From Bagarius yarrelli (taxonomy: Eukaryota > Chordata > Actinopteri > Siluriformes > Sisoridae), in assembly GCA_005784505.1 (NCBI GenBank), contig VCAZ01000001.1:13997597-14061596 (forward strand): 64,000 nt of DNA. Direction: 5' to 3'. The notes under the pieces are model-generated. The model was not told the origin of the DNA, ran no database searches, and worked only from the letters and a program-made list of their open reading frames with translations. Made by a program: the position numbers and the translations under genes. The first letter of the stretch is position 1, and each line of letters begins with the position of its first letter. Below are positions 9,867 to 22,515 of this stretch, in pieces.

Positions 9867-12800
9867 ATGAGCCTCAGCAGGTAGGCTTTAATCTTTATTT
9901 GACATAAGTAAATAATTATGACAAGATGTTTTAATAGAAAGCCTTAGTAAGCCTATAACTTAATTTCTTCTCTTTATTTTTTTCATTATTTGCTACTACA
10001 ATTTTGTTTATTTAAGTAAAACCAAATTAATAGTCATTTTACAACAGTGCTTTATTATTATAAACATTCCTAAAAAAGACAATTCTGGTGCTCTTTTAGG
10101 TAGCCAGTAGATTTACCTGCTAGAATTCACTGCAAAGCACCTGTAGGTATTAACACAAATGCCTCAACAACATAACTTTGCCAAAACATTTAATTGAATC
10201 TTAAATGTGCAGCACTGACATTATGTTGCATAGGGCTTGGTGGTGTTTGTAATTGCACAGTTTGTAAGGTGCAATTGTTGCAGAGTGGCAAGTGAAATAT
10301 CACAAAATTGGGCTGGATTTTCTAAATATAGTCACTTTACCGAGTTTAATTTGTTCCTCTTGATCATAAATAGAGCATTCATATACATTATAGTCTAAGC
10401 TAGTGTGCCTATTAAACGGAAAACTCATGAGTCCTTGGTCTATTCCTGAGTGATATGCTACCTTTGTGGTTTAGTTAAAAAGGAAACAGTATCTGAAGAA
10501 ATCTGTCAAAAATCTTAACTATTTCGCAAAGTAAGAAAGCATCTGGATGGCAAAATTGATCATTTTTGCATCAGTTTACCAGCACAAAAATGCTCTAATT
10601 AACATTTATATCTTTTAGGTTCATGACCACACCTTGTCGGTTCCATCTGTCATTTATAGCACTTGCTGAACAAAACAACAATGTCTACAGTACTATAGCA
10701 CATACCCTACTGCTACACACACACACACACACACTGAGTAGATCTTGATGAAAAGCAACATTTTCTGCAATATTAATAGTGATAACGTAAGTGATATGTA
10801 ACTTAATATAATAGACTCGAAGATATTATTGATTATGCATAAACATAACCTTATATTAAAACCTTTTTGGAAAAATTTATTTTACAAGCACAGATAAATA
10901 TATTAAATAGATTATCAAAAGCTACAGACTACTGACAGAAAAACATTTCACACAAACACACTACCCCAGTAGCACTACCTCAATGTGCCTCAACCTGCTT
11001 CAACAGGTCATTAAATTGCCTAACTCCAATACTTATACTGCACAGTGTTTGGAAACATTGTACTAGGGTTAACATTTTGCCAGCTTCAGCTTGTAGTTTT
11101 TGCTTCACATTTTGTGAAATGTGCCAGTGTGTTTTCAACAAGAAGTTAATTTGCCCCTTCATCTTCCTTTGACTCAGTTGCATAAAGGATAATGGGCTTT
11201 CTTTAAAACATATACAGAAGCGTAAGGTGTGTCTGGACAAATGGCTGAGCGTGAAGGTTAGAATAATAGAAAAAGTGTGCATGAATTTAAAACTTCTGTC
11301 TAATTTTATGCATCAGAATATTTTCTTGATTAAGTTGACTAGTTGCTTTTCGTTTTCCTGTGACTAATACACAGCGACATGTTAATTACCCTTCAGTTCA
11401 ACAAGTTGGTTCAAATCTACACTACGTGACCTATATTAACCCGAACGTCATTATAAGATCTGCTTTAACACCTTTGATTTTCATTTCAACTATACAAACC
11501 AGACAAACGGTGGAATTTAACAATGTTTTTCCAGGACCATGGTGAAACATAAACCAACACAAAACTACACACATCATCAAATAGCTAAATAAAACAAAAA
11601 ACAACACGAAGCAAAAGAAATCGAAAATAAATTGTCCTATAACATAAATGCATAGTGTGCAACCTGGCTAAATAAAAAAAAACTTGCCAGTGTAATGAAA
11701 ATGCAGTAATATTTATAAATTATGTGAATCTGATGTGTGTATTGTTAATGTGTATGTAGGTACACACATGCAGACAAAGGACTATTTAATTTTCCCTTTT
11801 GTATGCAGTTTGATAAATGAAGCTGATTATGTTAAAGTGCCGTATATAACATTCTACAGATGCTTGCTGGAACCGACGGAGGTTCGAGAGTTTATAAAAC
11901 AGTGTATGTTGGCAGTGGGCACTAAAATCAGTCATGCCAGCAGCCTGGCAGATGTGCTGGTGGAGGGAGACCTGCGTGGCCATTACAGCCATGGACTCAA
12001 CCGCTTGGGTGAGTATAAAAATCTTTTAACTTATTAAACACTATTCAGTGTCCACATATTAGTAATGATAAATTAAAGAATAATCATCAGTCATTTCAAC
12101 TAGAAATCCCAACACAGAAATCTACCAGCAAGCCATTCTTTTTACTAATTGTATATTGTAGTTAAGGTAATCATGTTTTTTATTTGCTATTGCTTTTTAT
12201 CATTTGACCAGATCAGAATTAAGTACTTAAAAGCTGATTATTGTTTAAAATACAATACAGACAATGTGGATGGATTAAAAAGACTAAACTTGCGACCCTT
12301 CACATAAAAAAGTATAAACATTTTTCCATTTAAAACTGCAAAACAATTGCAGGACAAGCTGAACTATTTAGATGCAATCCCTTCTTTCCTGATTTTCACT
12401 AAACTTTCTAGGTTTCACTAAGAATTAAACTAATTTTTATGTTCCAGATTTATATGTAAAAGAGACTAAGGCAGGAATCTGTGCAAAGGAGGGTGAGCCG
12501 GTGGTGGAAAAGCAGTCGGTGGCTACAGCGCTCGTAAATGGGAAGAACCTCCTGGGTCCAGTTGTGGGAAATTTCTGCATGAGTTTAGCTCTGAAGAAAG
12601 CAAAAGATGTGGGCATCGGCTGGGTGGTGGCCTACGGCAAGTCCAACACACTACACATTTATTAAACATTCTGCAAATTAATAAATGCTTTTGTTCTTCT
12701 TTTTTTTACAAACAGGAACTGAGCTCATACCTCAGAAAAAGCTTGACTTTCAAATATAATATTCTTCTGGCCTCTGGTTATTGTCTATCAGTAAGGGTGG

Positions 12801-15497
12801 GACAGGATAGTGCTCCATACCTGCATGCTGCTGTATTCTTATTTAAAAAAATTTTTGTCTTTTTTCTTTGTTCAGACTCAAATCATTTTGGCATTGCTGG
12901 CTTTTATTCGATGCAAGCACTGAAACAAAACATGATTGTGAGTTGCACAGCAATAGTGAATATATTGTCTGTATGTGTTTATATATGTGTATACATTTGT
13001 ACACATATACATTACCCACATTGTTCAATTCATTCAGCACAATTTTATGGTCCTATAATGTTTTAAATGCTTTATTTACTAACAAAATACATGCCCCATA
13101 TTATCAAAAAAGCCTTTTTACTTCTCAGTGGTGCCCTCTGGTGGTCTTGTGGGATAGTGTATAGTTTAAAAATATGTTAAGATTGATCAATATTGTAAAC
13201 ACTTAAATATATAAATAAAATGTAAGTTTCTTTATTGTTGCTGAACTATAAATGTGGTCTCATTTTAAATAAATTAAACACTGTTTTACAGTCTGCCTTC
13301 ATAAGATTGTCTTGCTAGCATGTTGTCTGCCAAATACTATATAGATTTCATGGGTAAATCTATTTAAGGGGCTTAAAATAAATGAAAATATTTTGACACC
13401 CTGTTTTTTTCTGTAATTAAGGGCATGTGCTACACCAATACTTCTCCTCTAGTGGTTTCTACACGAGGAAAAGAGGTTGGTATTTAAAACATCTAGTTTT
13501 TTATCTAGCTTTACTACAACACAGACTGGACATGACAATGACATGAGAAGTTTACATGGTACAGAAGCTTTGTATCGGTTCTGCATAAATAAAAGTTCTG
13601 TTGTGTTCTTATGTTTATGCTTTAGAACAGTGGTACAAACCACAAGCTTTCCTTACTATTAAGTTATTATATGTATTATTAACATCCCCATTTGTTTGAT
13701 TAATTTCCCACTGATCAAACATTAGAAAATTCTGCCACTGAAGACAGCCCTTAGTGCAGGATGCAGTGTTGTCTCAAATAAGTGGCCTTGGGGGTGATGG
13801 TAGTGAAAGTGTGGTGGGGTCTCGACTTAAAAACCACAAAAGATATTTGTAAAGCTTTCTGTGGTTGATGTTATGTATCTCTGCAAACCTAAACAACATG
13901 TGACACATGTAGGTGACTAAGACAAGGAGGACTATTTGCTTTTGATTTTTTTTTTTACTTTTAATTTGTTTCTTCTTTGCAAAGTGCACATTAGGGACAA
14001 ACCCGATTAGTGTAGCAGCTCCTGCTAAGAATGGAGACAGTTTTGAGTTGGACATGGCAACTTCGGCTGTAGCGCTTGGAAAGGTAAACTGAGACACACA
14101 TACAATTAAACAGTAATCATCTGAAAGGTGAAATTGGTCTCTTTTTAAAACATTTTAAAACGTTTGCTCTTTTTTGTCTATTTCTCCTGTACTTTCTTCA
14201 CGTCTTATTCAGGTGGAGCTTCATTCACGTAATAACGTCTCTATTCCAGAGGGCTGGGGCTGTGATTCCAAAGGTCTTCCGACGTCTGACCCTAAGGCTG
14301 TGCTGTCAGGAGGAGGGCTGGTGCCTGTGGGTGGCAGTGAGACGACAGGTCTCTGTTTTAGTCTTGTCCCCACCACTTTTCACTTTAGAAACCTCAAAAA
14401 AGGCCAATTTAACAGTAGCCTGTAGTGCTGTCAGCACTGTCATTACATGAAATAAGTTATTACTGGTATATGTTGAAGCTGGGTAGCCCTTCAGCTATAT
14501 AGTGATGCTTTCTGTGCAAAGATGTTTACTTGTCTGGTGATGGATTTGGCCAGTCTGCCATTAAATGGTGGATTGTAAACCTTTGAAAGATTTCTGCTTT
14601 GCATAAATTGATATAAGCATCTTGTTAAATCAAGAATGAATATACATTTATGGTATCGCTAAATCTGTGTATTAGGAGGTTATAAGGGTTATGGACTGGG
14701 GATGATGGTGGAGGTTTTCTGTGGGATTCTTGCTGGCTCACACTACAGTAAATACATCCGCACATGGAGAATGACTGACAGAGAGGCAAAGCTGGTATTT
14801 ACATTCATATATGTCACTATTTAATTGTAAAAGATCAAAATTCAGCGTGTGCCATAACTCTCCCCGTTTTACTGTGTGTTTCAGGGTCAGTGCTTTGTGG
14901 CACTGAACCCAGAATTCTTTGCTGATGGATTCAATGACAGAATGTCTGACCTGCTTTCAATACACAGAAACCTTGAATCAGTAAGTAATCGGCTTTTGTA
15001 ACCAGAAGGGGTCACACACATTGCCAAATAATTGTAATGACAGACTCGTTGTAGTGTATGAAAGGTTGTTGTATATTTGTTTTCAGGCAGTGACAGAAAA
15101 ACCTGTACTGGTGCCGGGAGACCCGGAAAGAAAACATCACCAGACCTGCCATGATCTGGAGGGCATCCCGTACTCCTTAAGTGTGGTCAAGCACATGGTA
15201 CAAACACAGACACAAACATATATAAATACAGTTATTTTTATTAGAATAAAATTCTAAATGATAATGAATATTAAATGGTGCATAGTACATGCTGTAGTAC
15301 ATAAATCACAGATAAAAAAAAAAACATTATGGAACGGCTAGAAGAAGAGAATACATATCACATATAATGTGCTGTAACTTTAATGTAACAAATAACGAAT
15401 TTTGAAATTGTAATAAATTTAAAAAAAAAAATGTACTTACAGTCATAAAAATATAAATGTGTGATTGAATGTAATGGTGAAGTTTAATATAGATGAT

Positions 15498-15530
<33 letters not shown>

Positions 15531-15614
15531 TTTCCCTCTGTGTGTATTTACCAGAATGACCTTGCCAGCTCTTTGGGAGTGTCTCCTCTGCTGCCCACCC
15601 ACAGACTCATCTAA
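9867..15614 (+). CDS. Ldh_2-family oxidoreductase, gene B (complete, 362 aa)
   Basis: Likely NAD(P)H-linked reduction of a 2-oxoacid, as in the Ldh_2 (YlbC/YjmC) family; real substrate unknown. Exons: 9867-9880, 11860-12008, 12448-12636, 12876-12937, 13422-13475, 13985-14083, 14213-14348, 14676-14794, 14885-14980, 15087-15197, 15555-15614 (TAA). Every junction keeps frame. Visible: MSLSRCLLEPTEVREF at the start, GDLRGHYSHG (His49), SNHFGIAGFYS (His121, the family's catalytic-site motif) and GGYKGYGLG (from residue 235). Intron 3 has a GC donor (CTACG|GCAAGT). Exon 2 has an in-frame alternative acceptor at 11809 that would add 17 residues; 11860 is chosen because only that site keeps frame in gene C. 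I count four amino-acid differences from gene D. No signal peptide, so probably cytosolic. Confidence 0.88.
9881..11859 (+). other. intron 1 of gene B, long and partly conserved with D
   Basis: About 2 kb between the 14-nt first coding exon and exon 2. Several stretches match intron 1 of gene D closely, including 10150-10740 with 38300-38780 and 10900-11660 with 38930-39760. It has a CA run at 10712-10733. Open frames here (e.g. minus strand 10980-11282) look fortuitous. Confidence 0.6.
15499..15529 (+). repeat. (GT)n before last exon of gene B
   Basis: Pure GT run about 25 bp before the acceptor of exon 11. Gene D has a longer GT run in the same place (44339-44387). Confidence 0.9.
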
Positions 15615-17490
15615 AAAAATGGTTGTTTGCAGCTTTTAGGGAAAATAATCATTTTAAATGACTTAAGACAAAATGTCAGCTTTAAGCAAAAGCACGATTT
15701 CTATTTAAAAAAATAAATACTTAAAAATAAAGAATATACCACCAGCTAAAAAAATTCATGGACTTTTATTTATTTATTCATTTTTTAGTTATAGCCCCTA
15801 TTTTTGACACAAGGTGACATGTGGCTACTGATCTGAAGTCAGAAAAATGTACAAAAAGTAAAAAGAAGAAACTTCGAACATTCTTTATTTGTCACATGTT
15901 AATTACAGTGCAGTGAAATTATTTTCTTCAAATATCCCAACTTTTTAGGAAGTTAACTTAGTGTCATATGGGTTCAGGTTGTGTTGATTTTTATTTAAAT
16001 TTTCAGGAACAGGATCCAGTTAGTTTTTAATGTGTTTGAGTTTGGATGTAAAATGCTTGACATGTTTAAATTTATATCTAATAACTTGTTACAGCTTACA
16101 TTTCTTACAAATTTCATATTTTCCCTAATGTACAAAATGCTGTTGAAGTAGCGACTACACCAAAAGTCAAATTTAGTCTATATGAATTCACTTGTATTTA
16201 AATAACACCGTTTTAAAGCAGCATAATTTAGATAGAAAAAACTCCTAGTGAAAAATCTTTAGAAAAACCAGACTCAGAAACTTCTTAACATCACAATCAT
16301 TTTAGATAATACCAATAATTCAGAATTACTGTAAAAAAAGAATAACAGAATATTAGATTTATGTCAGGTGATGTGTGATTAACTTTAGTAAAACCCTCAC
16401 AGTCATTAAGTCAAATATTTATATTTACCTTAGACCAGGAGTTATAATACCAGGCGGCACGTTTATAGACTGTGTATAAACATTAAAAAGGGTCGTGTTT
16501 GCACAACCCTTTTAGGCGAAAAACGAATTACAAAAAGGGAAGTTAGGCATAAAACAGGAAAATGAAAACATTCACTTATAAGAGACACGCATACTAGTTT
16601 ATCGACAGCGGCATCTTGTGGACATATGGGGAATTACAGCTAAATAAACAATTTCCTGTTATGTTGTGTTTTATATGAAGTTAAACAATTACATATAGAT
16701 TGTCATTATTTTCTCTCTGAAAGATTTTACATTTTTTATCTTAATCTCTTAAAACATTCCTCCTGTAAAATTCGTGAAATCTGTCATTCGAAAGTGCAGT
16801 ATCCACACCGGCACGGTGGCTGATAGCACACACTTACATCGCAACACTATAGATTTATCGGTAGTAATAATTTGATTATTTCAAAAGATTTGTTCATTTT
16901 CAGTTCGTTCACCCAAATGATTCGTTTACTGTTTTGTTCAGTAACCATTACTTCAAATTATATACATATATGCGCCAGCAGAGGGCGAAAAAGGGTGTCT
17001 TGTGTGTTATGTCTAAAGTCAACGAATGTACTGTATTACTATTCGCAAAAAATATTAAAAAATGTGTGCCTAATCTAGTTTACAGTACTAAACATTTTAA
17101 TCTGTCTTTATGTTTCACTTAACAAACATTGAATTACAATGGTTTCTATTTTTTAAATATGCCAACACGAGCCGAGTTCTGTCGTTCAACAACAGTTCGA
17201 TCCACTCGGTCTCGATGTGTCGGTCAGCTGTACTGTAATGTCAGTTTTAAATTTAATTTCTGCTGTAAATGTAACTCTAATGTCTTTTTTTCTTAAATAC
17301 TAAACTTTAAGTTTTTAAAAATACCACAACACAATATGGTAAAATGCCTTGTGTTTGGCTATGTTTTTTAGCAATTTCTTTTGTCTCCAATCTCTTTTAT
17401 TGTTAAAAGTGAGATTTAATTAAAATAAATAGAATGTATCTCTGAGGACTAATTAAAATTCAGTAATGTTTATGTGTGGTGTGATGTATG
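15615..17490. other. spacer downstream of gene B
   Basis: Non-coding AT-rich DNA. A polyadenylation hexamer (aataaa) lies about 100 bp after the stop, near 15709. Parts match the spacer after gene D: 15740-16080 with 44600-44950, 16960-17080 with 44990-45100, and 17160-17250 with 45280-45360. Around 16880-16960 are motifs of the gattcgttca type, common in teleost MITEs. Confidence 0.6.
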
Positions 17491-17494
17491 TATG

Positions 17495-17573
17495 GTATAT
17501 ATCTATATATATATAGATAGAATATCTATATAGACTATCTATATATAAGCTACATCTATCTATCTATCTTATA

Positions 17574-17615
<42 letters not shown>

Positions 17616-17902
17616 CTATATAGATAGATAGATATAGATATATCTATATAGATATTATATATATCTATATATATCTATATAGATATATATATAGAAGATA
17701 TAGAGAGATATATATATATATATAGATCTATAGATCTATATATATATCTATATATATATATAATATATAGATATATATATTCTATATATATATATATATA
17801 TATATAAGATATATAGATATCTATATATAGAATCTTATATATATATATAGATCTATATATAGATCATATATATATATATATATATAGATAGATATAGATA
17901 TA

Positions 17903-17936
<34 letters not shown>

Positions 17937-18325
17937 CTATATATATCTATATTTCTATATCTTATCTATATATATATCTAATATATATATCTATATCTCT
18001 CTATCTATATCTCTATAATATCTCTCTATATATATCTATATCTATCTATATCTATCTATCTATCTATATATCTATCTATATCTATATATATATCTATCTA
18101 TATCTATATCTATCTATAATATCTATATCTATTATATCTATTATATCTATATCTATATCTATCTATATATCTATATTATCTATATCTATCTATATCTATC
18201 TATATCTATCTATATCTATCTCTATCTCTATATTATCTCTATCTATCTATATATCTATATATCTATATCTATTATCTATATCTATATATCTATATATCTA
18301 TATATATACTGTAGATATATATGGT
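17495..18325 (+). repeat. AT-rich TATATC/TAGATA satellite-like tract
   Basis: About 830 bp built almost only from A, T and scattered C or G in units such as tatc, tagata and atctat. The left half mixes tagata and tatcta, so it can fold back on itself; the right half is mainly tatctatatcta. It is absent from the matching spacer in the second block, which has other sequence there. Confidence 0.9.
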
Positions 18326-19360
18326 GTGTGTGTGTAAACTTTATATTTACCCAATTTATTAGGGTTTTTTTTAAAAATATTTTTACACCCAGGTGGAAAA
18401 TTCACAATTGGTCAAGTGTATTTACTACTAAAGCTATGGCAAGTTCAATCTAGATTATTGCAGAACTGTTCCCAATAGGTGACCAAGTGCATGAACAGTA
18501 AAAACACATAAATAAAAAAACAAAAAAGCAGAAAGTGTTAAATATATATTATAAAAAAATATCATTTAAATTATGCAACACATTTAAGGACAATGAAATA
18601 ACAAAATGGCTCAAAACAGATCCTGCCTTGTTGTAGACAGAACCATCAGAAATAAATAAATAAATAAAGATTTACAGTACTTGATATATGATATTTACAC
18701 AAAAAGGATCTTAAAAGCTTTGATTGTTTAAAAATATTAACATAATTTTGTTGCTGCCATGTGACCAACATAAGCCTTAATTGTTATCCTCAGTAAATTT
18801 CCTTGTGTGTAGATCTGTTACCCTTTCACAGGTTTATTTCACACACACAAAAACATTGCCAGTACGCTTTGTTCTTTTTGCCATGCTTTGCCGCCATAAA
18901 AAAAATAATAAAAATTCTGGTAATCTTAGGTCCATGTGCTTTAAGAAAAACATTATTAACACTGGGCCAAAAAAACCCACAGCCTACATACAAATCAAGT
19001 TTTGGTCATAATTGCATAAATATTTTCTTTGCTATATTTCTGTGCACAATATTCATGAGGTCCTCACTGAGAAATGATGATACACCTGGCACATCATTCA
19101 GATTCAGACAAAGAGCAGAGGCAGCATTTAGGTTTTTCGAGTGCTTCGTCCAGTAACATATTTACATTCCGTTCACTCAGGACTCTTTCACTCCAATCCT
19201 GGAATAACAAAAAAAAAAGTGAGTGCTCAGTGTGAAAATTTCAATTAAGCATAGGCATTAACAAACATCTGTATAGACCGAACATTACTGTTTACTGTCA
19301 GGCAAATGACAACAAAAAGACAAAAAATCCCTCAAACTCGCCATTAGTAGTGTGGTGGTT
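18326..19360. other. duplicated spacer (matches about 50480-51775)
   Basis: Non-coding DNA co-linear with the second block. Shared runs include agacagaaccatcagaaataaataaa at 18638 and 50659, and the tract ending ctcgccattagtagtgtggtggtt just before the DIRS insertion. A candidate minus-strand exon inside it is listed separately. Confidence 0.6.
19094..19198 (-). other. candidate minus-strand terminal exon, unidentified
   Basis: On the minus strand a strong acceptor (a T-rich tract then ttattccag) is followed by a 34-codon open frame, DWSERVLSERNVNMLL..., ending in TGA. The second block keeps the acceptor at 51632 and most of the DNA, but small indels bring an early in-frame TGA. No partner exon or protein family is recognised. 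It could be a chance feature of conserved non-coding DNA. Confidence 0.2.
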
Positions 19361-19560
19361 CCCTTTCGAGCTTCACTTGACATTCCGCTAAGGGAAAATT
19401 CCTACCCTTCACTTCCTCTCTGAAGACTTTATTGGCTTCACTCCAGTACATGTTACTGGCCAAATTGCTGCCCGTATGCAAATAAGCACATAGCGTCGCC
19501 CCCTAGAGAGCTTATATAAGGCGGCGCAGGGGGCAATATTCATAATCTTCTACTCAAATA
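19361..19560 (+). repeat. left inverted terminal repeat of the DIRS element
   Basis: Begins ccctttcgagcttc. Its reverse complement matches 22660-22850: shared landmarks are tgcccgtatgcaaata against tttgcatacgggcggc, the gagagctt/atgctctct block and the caatattcat/gaatattgcc block. It holds a TATA-like tatataagg at about 19513. Confidence 0.85.
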
Positions 19561-19612
19561 AGAGCAATTTTCTCTGAAAAAGAGCAATTCCTAAAAGAGC
19601 AATTTTCTAACT

Positions 19613-19762
19613 ATGGCGTTTTGTGCTTCCTGCGCAGGCCAGATAGAGCCACTGGACAGCCAAAGCCACTGCGTTTCGTGCCTGGGAGGAGTGGCGCAAT
19701 CAGAGGCGCCGTGGGACAACGCCGACTGCCCACACTGTCGGATCTGCCAGTGCGCGTCTTAA
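19613..19762 (+). pseudogene. DIRS gag-like start fragment (49 codons then stop)
   Basis: Opens MAFCASCAGQIEP and continues with HCVSCLGG and CPHCRICQC. This paired Cys/His pattern heads the first ORF of fish DIRS elements. It ends at a TAA at 19760, much shorter than a working gag. Confidence 0.7.
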
Positions 19763-20205
19763 GGGCTTGCCGCAATATAGCACGCAGCAGCTTCAGGTTA
19801 GGAACTGCCGCCATTGCCGCTGGATTGCCCGCCGACCGCAAGGATGACGGCGGTGGATGGTTGGCACGAGTCCAGCTAAGGCCCCCTATCATTGCTGAGA
19901 ACTGCCACCGTCCACCGCCGGAGTTAGCGGAATCTCTCTTTCTTCCATGATGACGATATCTTATCGTCGTGAGGTGCTTTTCGAGGGCCTTGTCCAAGGC
20001 GGCTCAGCAGCTAGAGCTCACCTGGAACCCCCCAGCTGAGCCGGCTAAGAGCAAGATGGACTCCTGGTACCTGTCCTCCAGCCCAGTCTTCTCTGAAGAC
20101 TCTCAGTACCAGTGACAGCTGCCTTCTAAGCTGTGCAGAGACACTGCTCACTTGGCAGATAAAGCATAAACTGCCAATGGGGGGGCGGCGTCTGCTCTTC
20201 ACACT

Positions 20206-20712
20206 ATGGCAGTGCTCCAGGTGTCCCAGGCCAAGCTCCTCCAGGATCTGGATGATGACTTGGCCCCCCCGAACACCGTCAAAGAGCTACGTACGGCAAC
20301 GGATCTGGCTCTCATGGCCACAAAGAGAGCAGCACAGGCGATCGGCCGGTCTATGGCTTTCTTGGTGGTTTCTCAGAGGTACCTCTTGCTGACCCTGGCG
20401 GACCGGAAGCTTTTCCTCAACGCCCCTATTTTCAAAGCTAGGGCAATGAGTCACGTGATGCCCAGACGGGCTTCTCAGCAGCAGCCGGCGAGGTCTAGCG
20501 CACCGTCTGCAGCAGGTGCCCCATACCTAAGGAGAGGCGAATGTGGCCGCTACATCCTATCGACGCACGAACTCAGTGGGTGTCTGTGTATTGCAGCTCA
20601 ACAAAAGATCGCAATAAATTCTCACCACTGTTACAAAAAGGCAAATTTCTCCTCTCACATTAAACAGCTGCTCCCCGCCTTGTCTAGGACGCTGGGGATG
20701 CGCATGCGTTGA
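20206..20712 (+). pseudogene. DIRS gag-like fragment
   Basis: Contains LLQDLDDDLAPPNTVKELRT, then ATDLALMATKRAAQAIGRSM and FLVVSQRYLLLTLADRK. These match the conserved helical region of DIRS gag (usually ATDLALRATK...AIGR, then a hydrophobic LADM stretch). Past about residue 80 the frame departs from the family. Confidence 0.75.
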
Positions 20713-20842
20713 GACAATGTGCTCAGCACGGGCATGGTCTCTCGGTGCTCTAGCAGCTGAGACCGCTAAATCAGTCTTAGAAGGCTGGACGGCTATTCCA
20801 GGGATGTCGCGGTGGGTTTTTTTAAAATCATAAAGCGCGGTT

Positions 20843-21930
20843 ATGCAATTCAGTTTTGACACAGACCACCCCGTTTTAACTAACGGTGTGATGCAGTCAT
20901 TAATTTCACCCCAGAGCATTTCCGTTATGAGACAGAAGGTTTCACGATCTCCTCGAAAAAGGAGCCGTAGAGCGAGTTCCTCTGAGCGAGTTGGAAATGG
21001 GCTTCTCCAGTCGTTACTTCCTGGTTTCCAAATGGACAGGAGGGTTTTGTCCGACTTTGGATCTAAGACCGGTGAACAGAGTGCTTTGCAAACGTTCAGA
21101 ATGTTAATGTTAAAACAGATCCTGGCGCAGATATGTCCGGGGACTGGTTCACGACTCCTTGTAGCTCACAACTGCCCAAATCAGCCATGGTTTCCGGACC
21201 TGAGGGAGCGGCTAGTGGCTCCCCCCTGGCCAATTCCCATCAGGAGAGACTTACTGTCTCAGGCGGCAAAACATGATTTTGCATCCCAGCCCAGAGCTGT
21301 GGAGCCTGTATGCGCGGCTGCTTCAGGGCCGCTAAAAGAGCTGGACGCGCTGCGTGCACGTGCTCGGTACGCTGGGGAAAGCGCGAGCCCCGTCCACGAG
21401 GCGGCTGTAGGGGCTTTGAAGGGGCGAGTTTTTGCTTTATGGTGTCGCGGAGCCGGCCTTGACCCAAACAGCTGCTCCGTTTCAGACATACTCAGCTTTC
21501 TTCAGCACAGGCGGGATAGCAGCTCTCTGCCCTCCACTCTCAAGGTATACGTTGCAGAAATCGACGCTTTTTGTTCCCCTATAGATTCAGCAAGCATGTG
21601 CTCGTAGTGAAATTCTCAGGAGGGCTCGGAGGCTTCACCCTCCTCGTCCTCCCTCGGTACTGCCTTGAGTTGGTGCTGGAAGCTTTCTCCCAGCCTCCTT
21701 TTGGTGAGCCCTTGGCATCTATTACAGATAAGGAGCTCTCTCGTAAAACGGCGCTTCTGCTCGCTTTAGCGATGACTAAGCGGGTGGGAGACAGTCATTC
21801 AGCTATTGATTGCGTCCTCGTGGGCGTGGGCTAGAGGTGTGTCCATTCAGGATATTTGCCTCGCGGCACGTTGGTCTTGTATAGTACTTTTGCAAGATTC
21901 AACAAGCTGGAGATGCCCTCGCTGACGACA
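20843..21930 (+). pseudogene. DIRS RT-to-recombinase remnant, internally deleted
   Basis: The frame at 20843-21607 carries the start of the RT (FRMLMLKQILAQICPG at about 21100). It then jumps to the RNase H/linker end (PWPIPIRRDLLSQA at about 21225), so roughly the RT catalytic core and RNase H are gone. Next comes the recombinase N-terminal domain (WCRGAGLDPNSCSVSDILSF, then SLPSTLKVYVAEIDAF). In another frame follow SRKTALLLALAMTKRVGD at about 21740 and WAWARGVSIQDICLAARW at about 21825. The normal active-site tyrosine segment reads FARFNKLEMPS. Confidence 0.8.
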
Positions 21931-22515
21931 CGCATACTTCAGTGAGCGGGGAATCACTGTGTCTGTGGTATATTTATTGTCTGCCCTGTACGGTGCAACT
22001 CATTTCTCTATATGGTGTATGCCGTTGTTGGACGCTACACAGCTTCCAAGTGCTTCGGTGTGTACGTGAATATTTTTCTTCGCCCTGCCCTTTTTAGCGC
22101 AGTAGTGGTTATTTTATTATGTGTCCTCTACATGCAGGCTGTAACATTCCATCTTAGAGGATTTTCTTTAATTCACGATGAGAACAACTTGTGATATCTG
22201 CCCTTTCTAGTGCAGTTACTGTTCTGCTTAAAATCAGGTTAATTATCGCGATACATCCTCGGTCTTCAGCACAGTTCCTGGAGATATGTTGAGCTTCGCC
22301 ATGATCAGTGCGAGCTGTTTTTATTGGTTTATTTCTGCCCAGTTTGTGCACCTCTTTGGACTTGTATTCCTCCGCCGTCTGGGTGCGGATGGATCTGTCT
22401 CAGTACTTCTTTCCAGTAGCTGTGGCTCGCCAGAGGAGGGGCTATTGGCTTATGAACAGTGGATTTTTCCTGCTGCAAGTGTTTTGCTCGCGCGGCGGGA
22501 TTTAACACACTGTTT

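Noticed and set aside
10980..11282. 100-codon minus-strand frame in intron 1 of gene B
   Set aside because: The equivalent DNA in intron 1 of D is conserved but has frame-breaking indels, so it is not kept as protein.
12743..13164. Overlapping open frames around exon 4 of gene B
   Set aside because: Only 12876-12937 fits the family and the reading frame; the rest is intron.
17495..18325. CRISPR-like or satellite gene array
   Set aside because: There are no spacers or conserved repeat unit; it is a degenerate AT microsatellite in a vertebrate genome.
19611..19997. Long minus-strand open frame (128 codons) in GC-rich DNA
   Set aside because: It is antisense to the gag-like start of the DIRS element and shows no family resemblance of its own.
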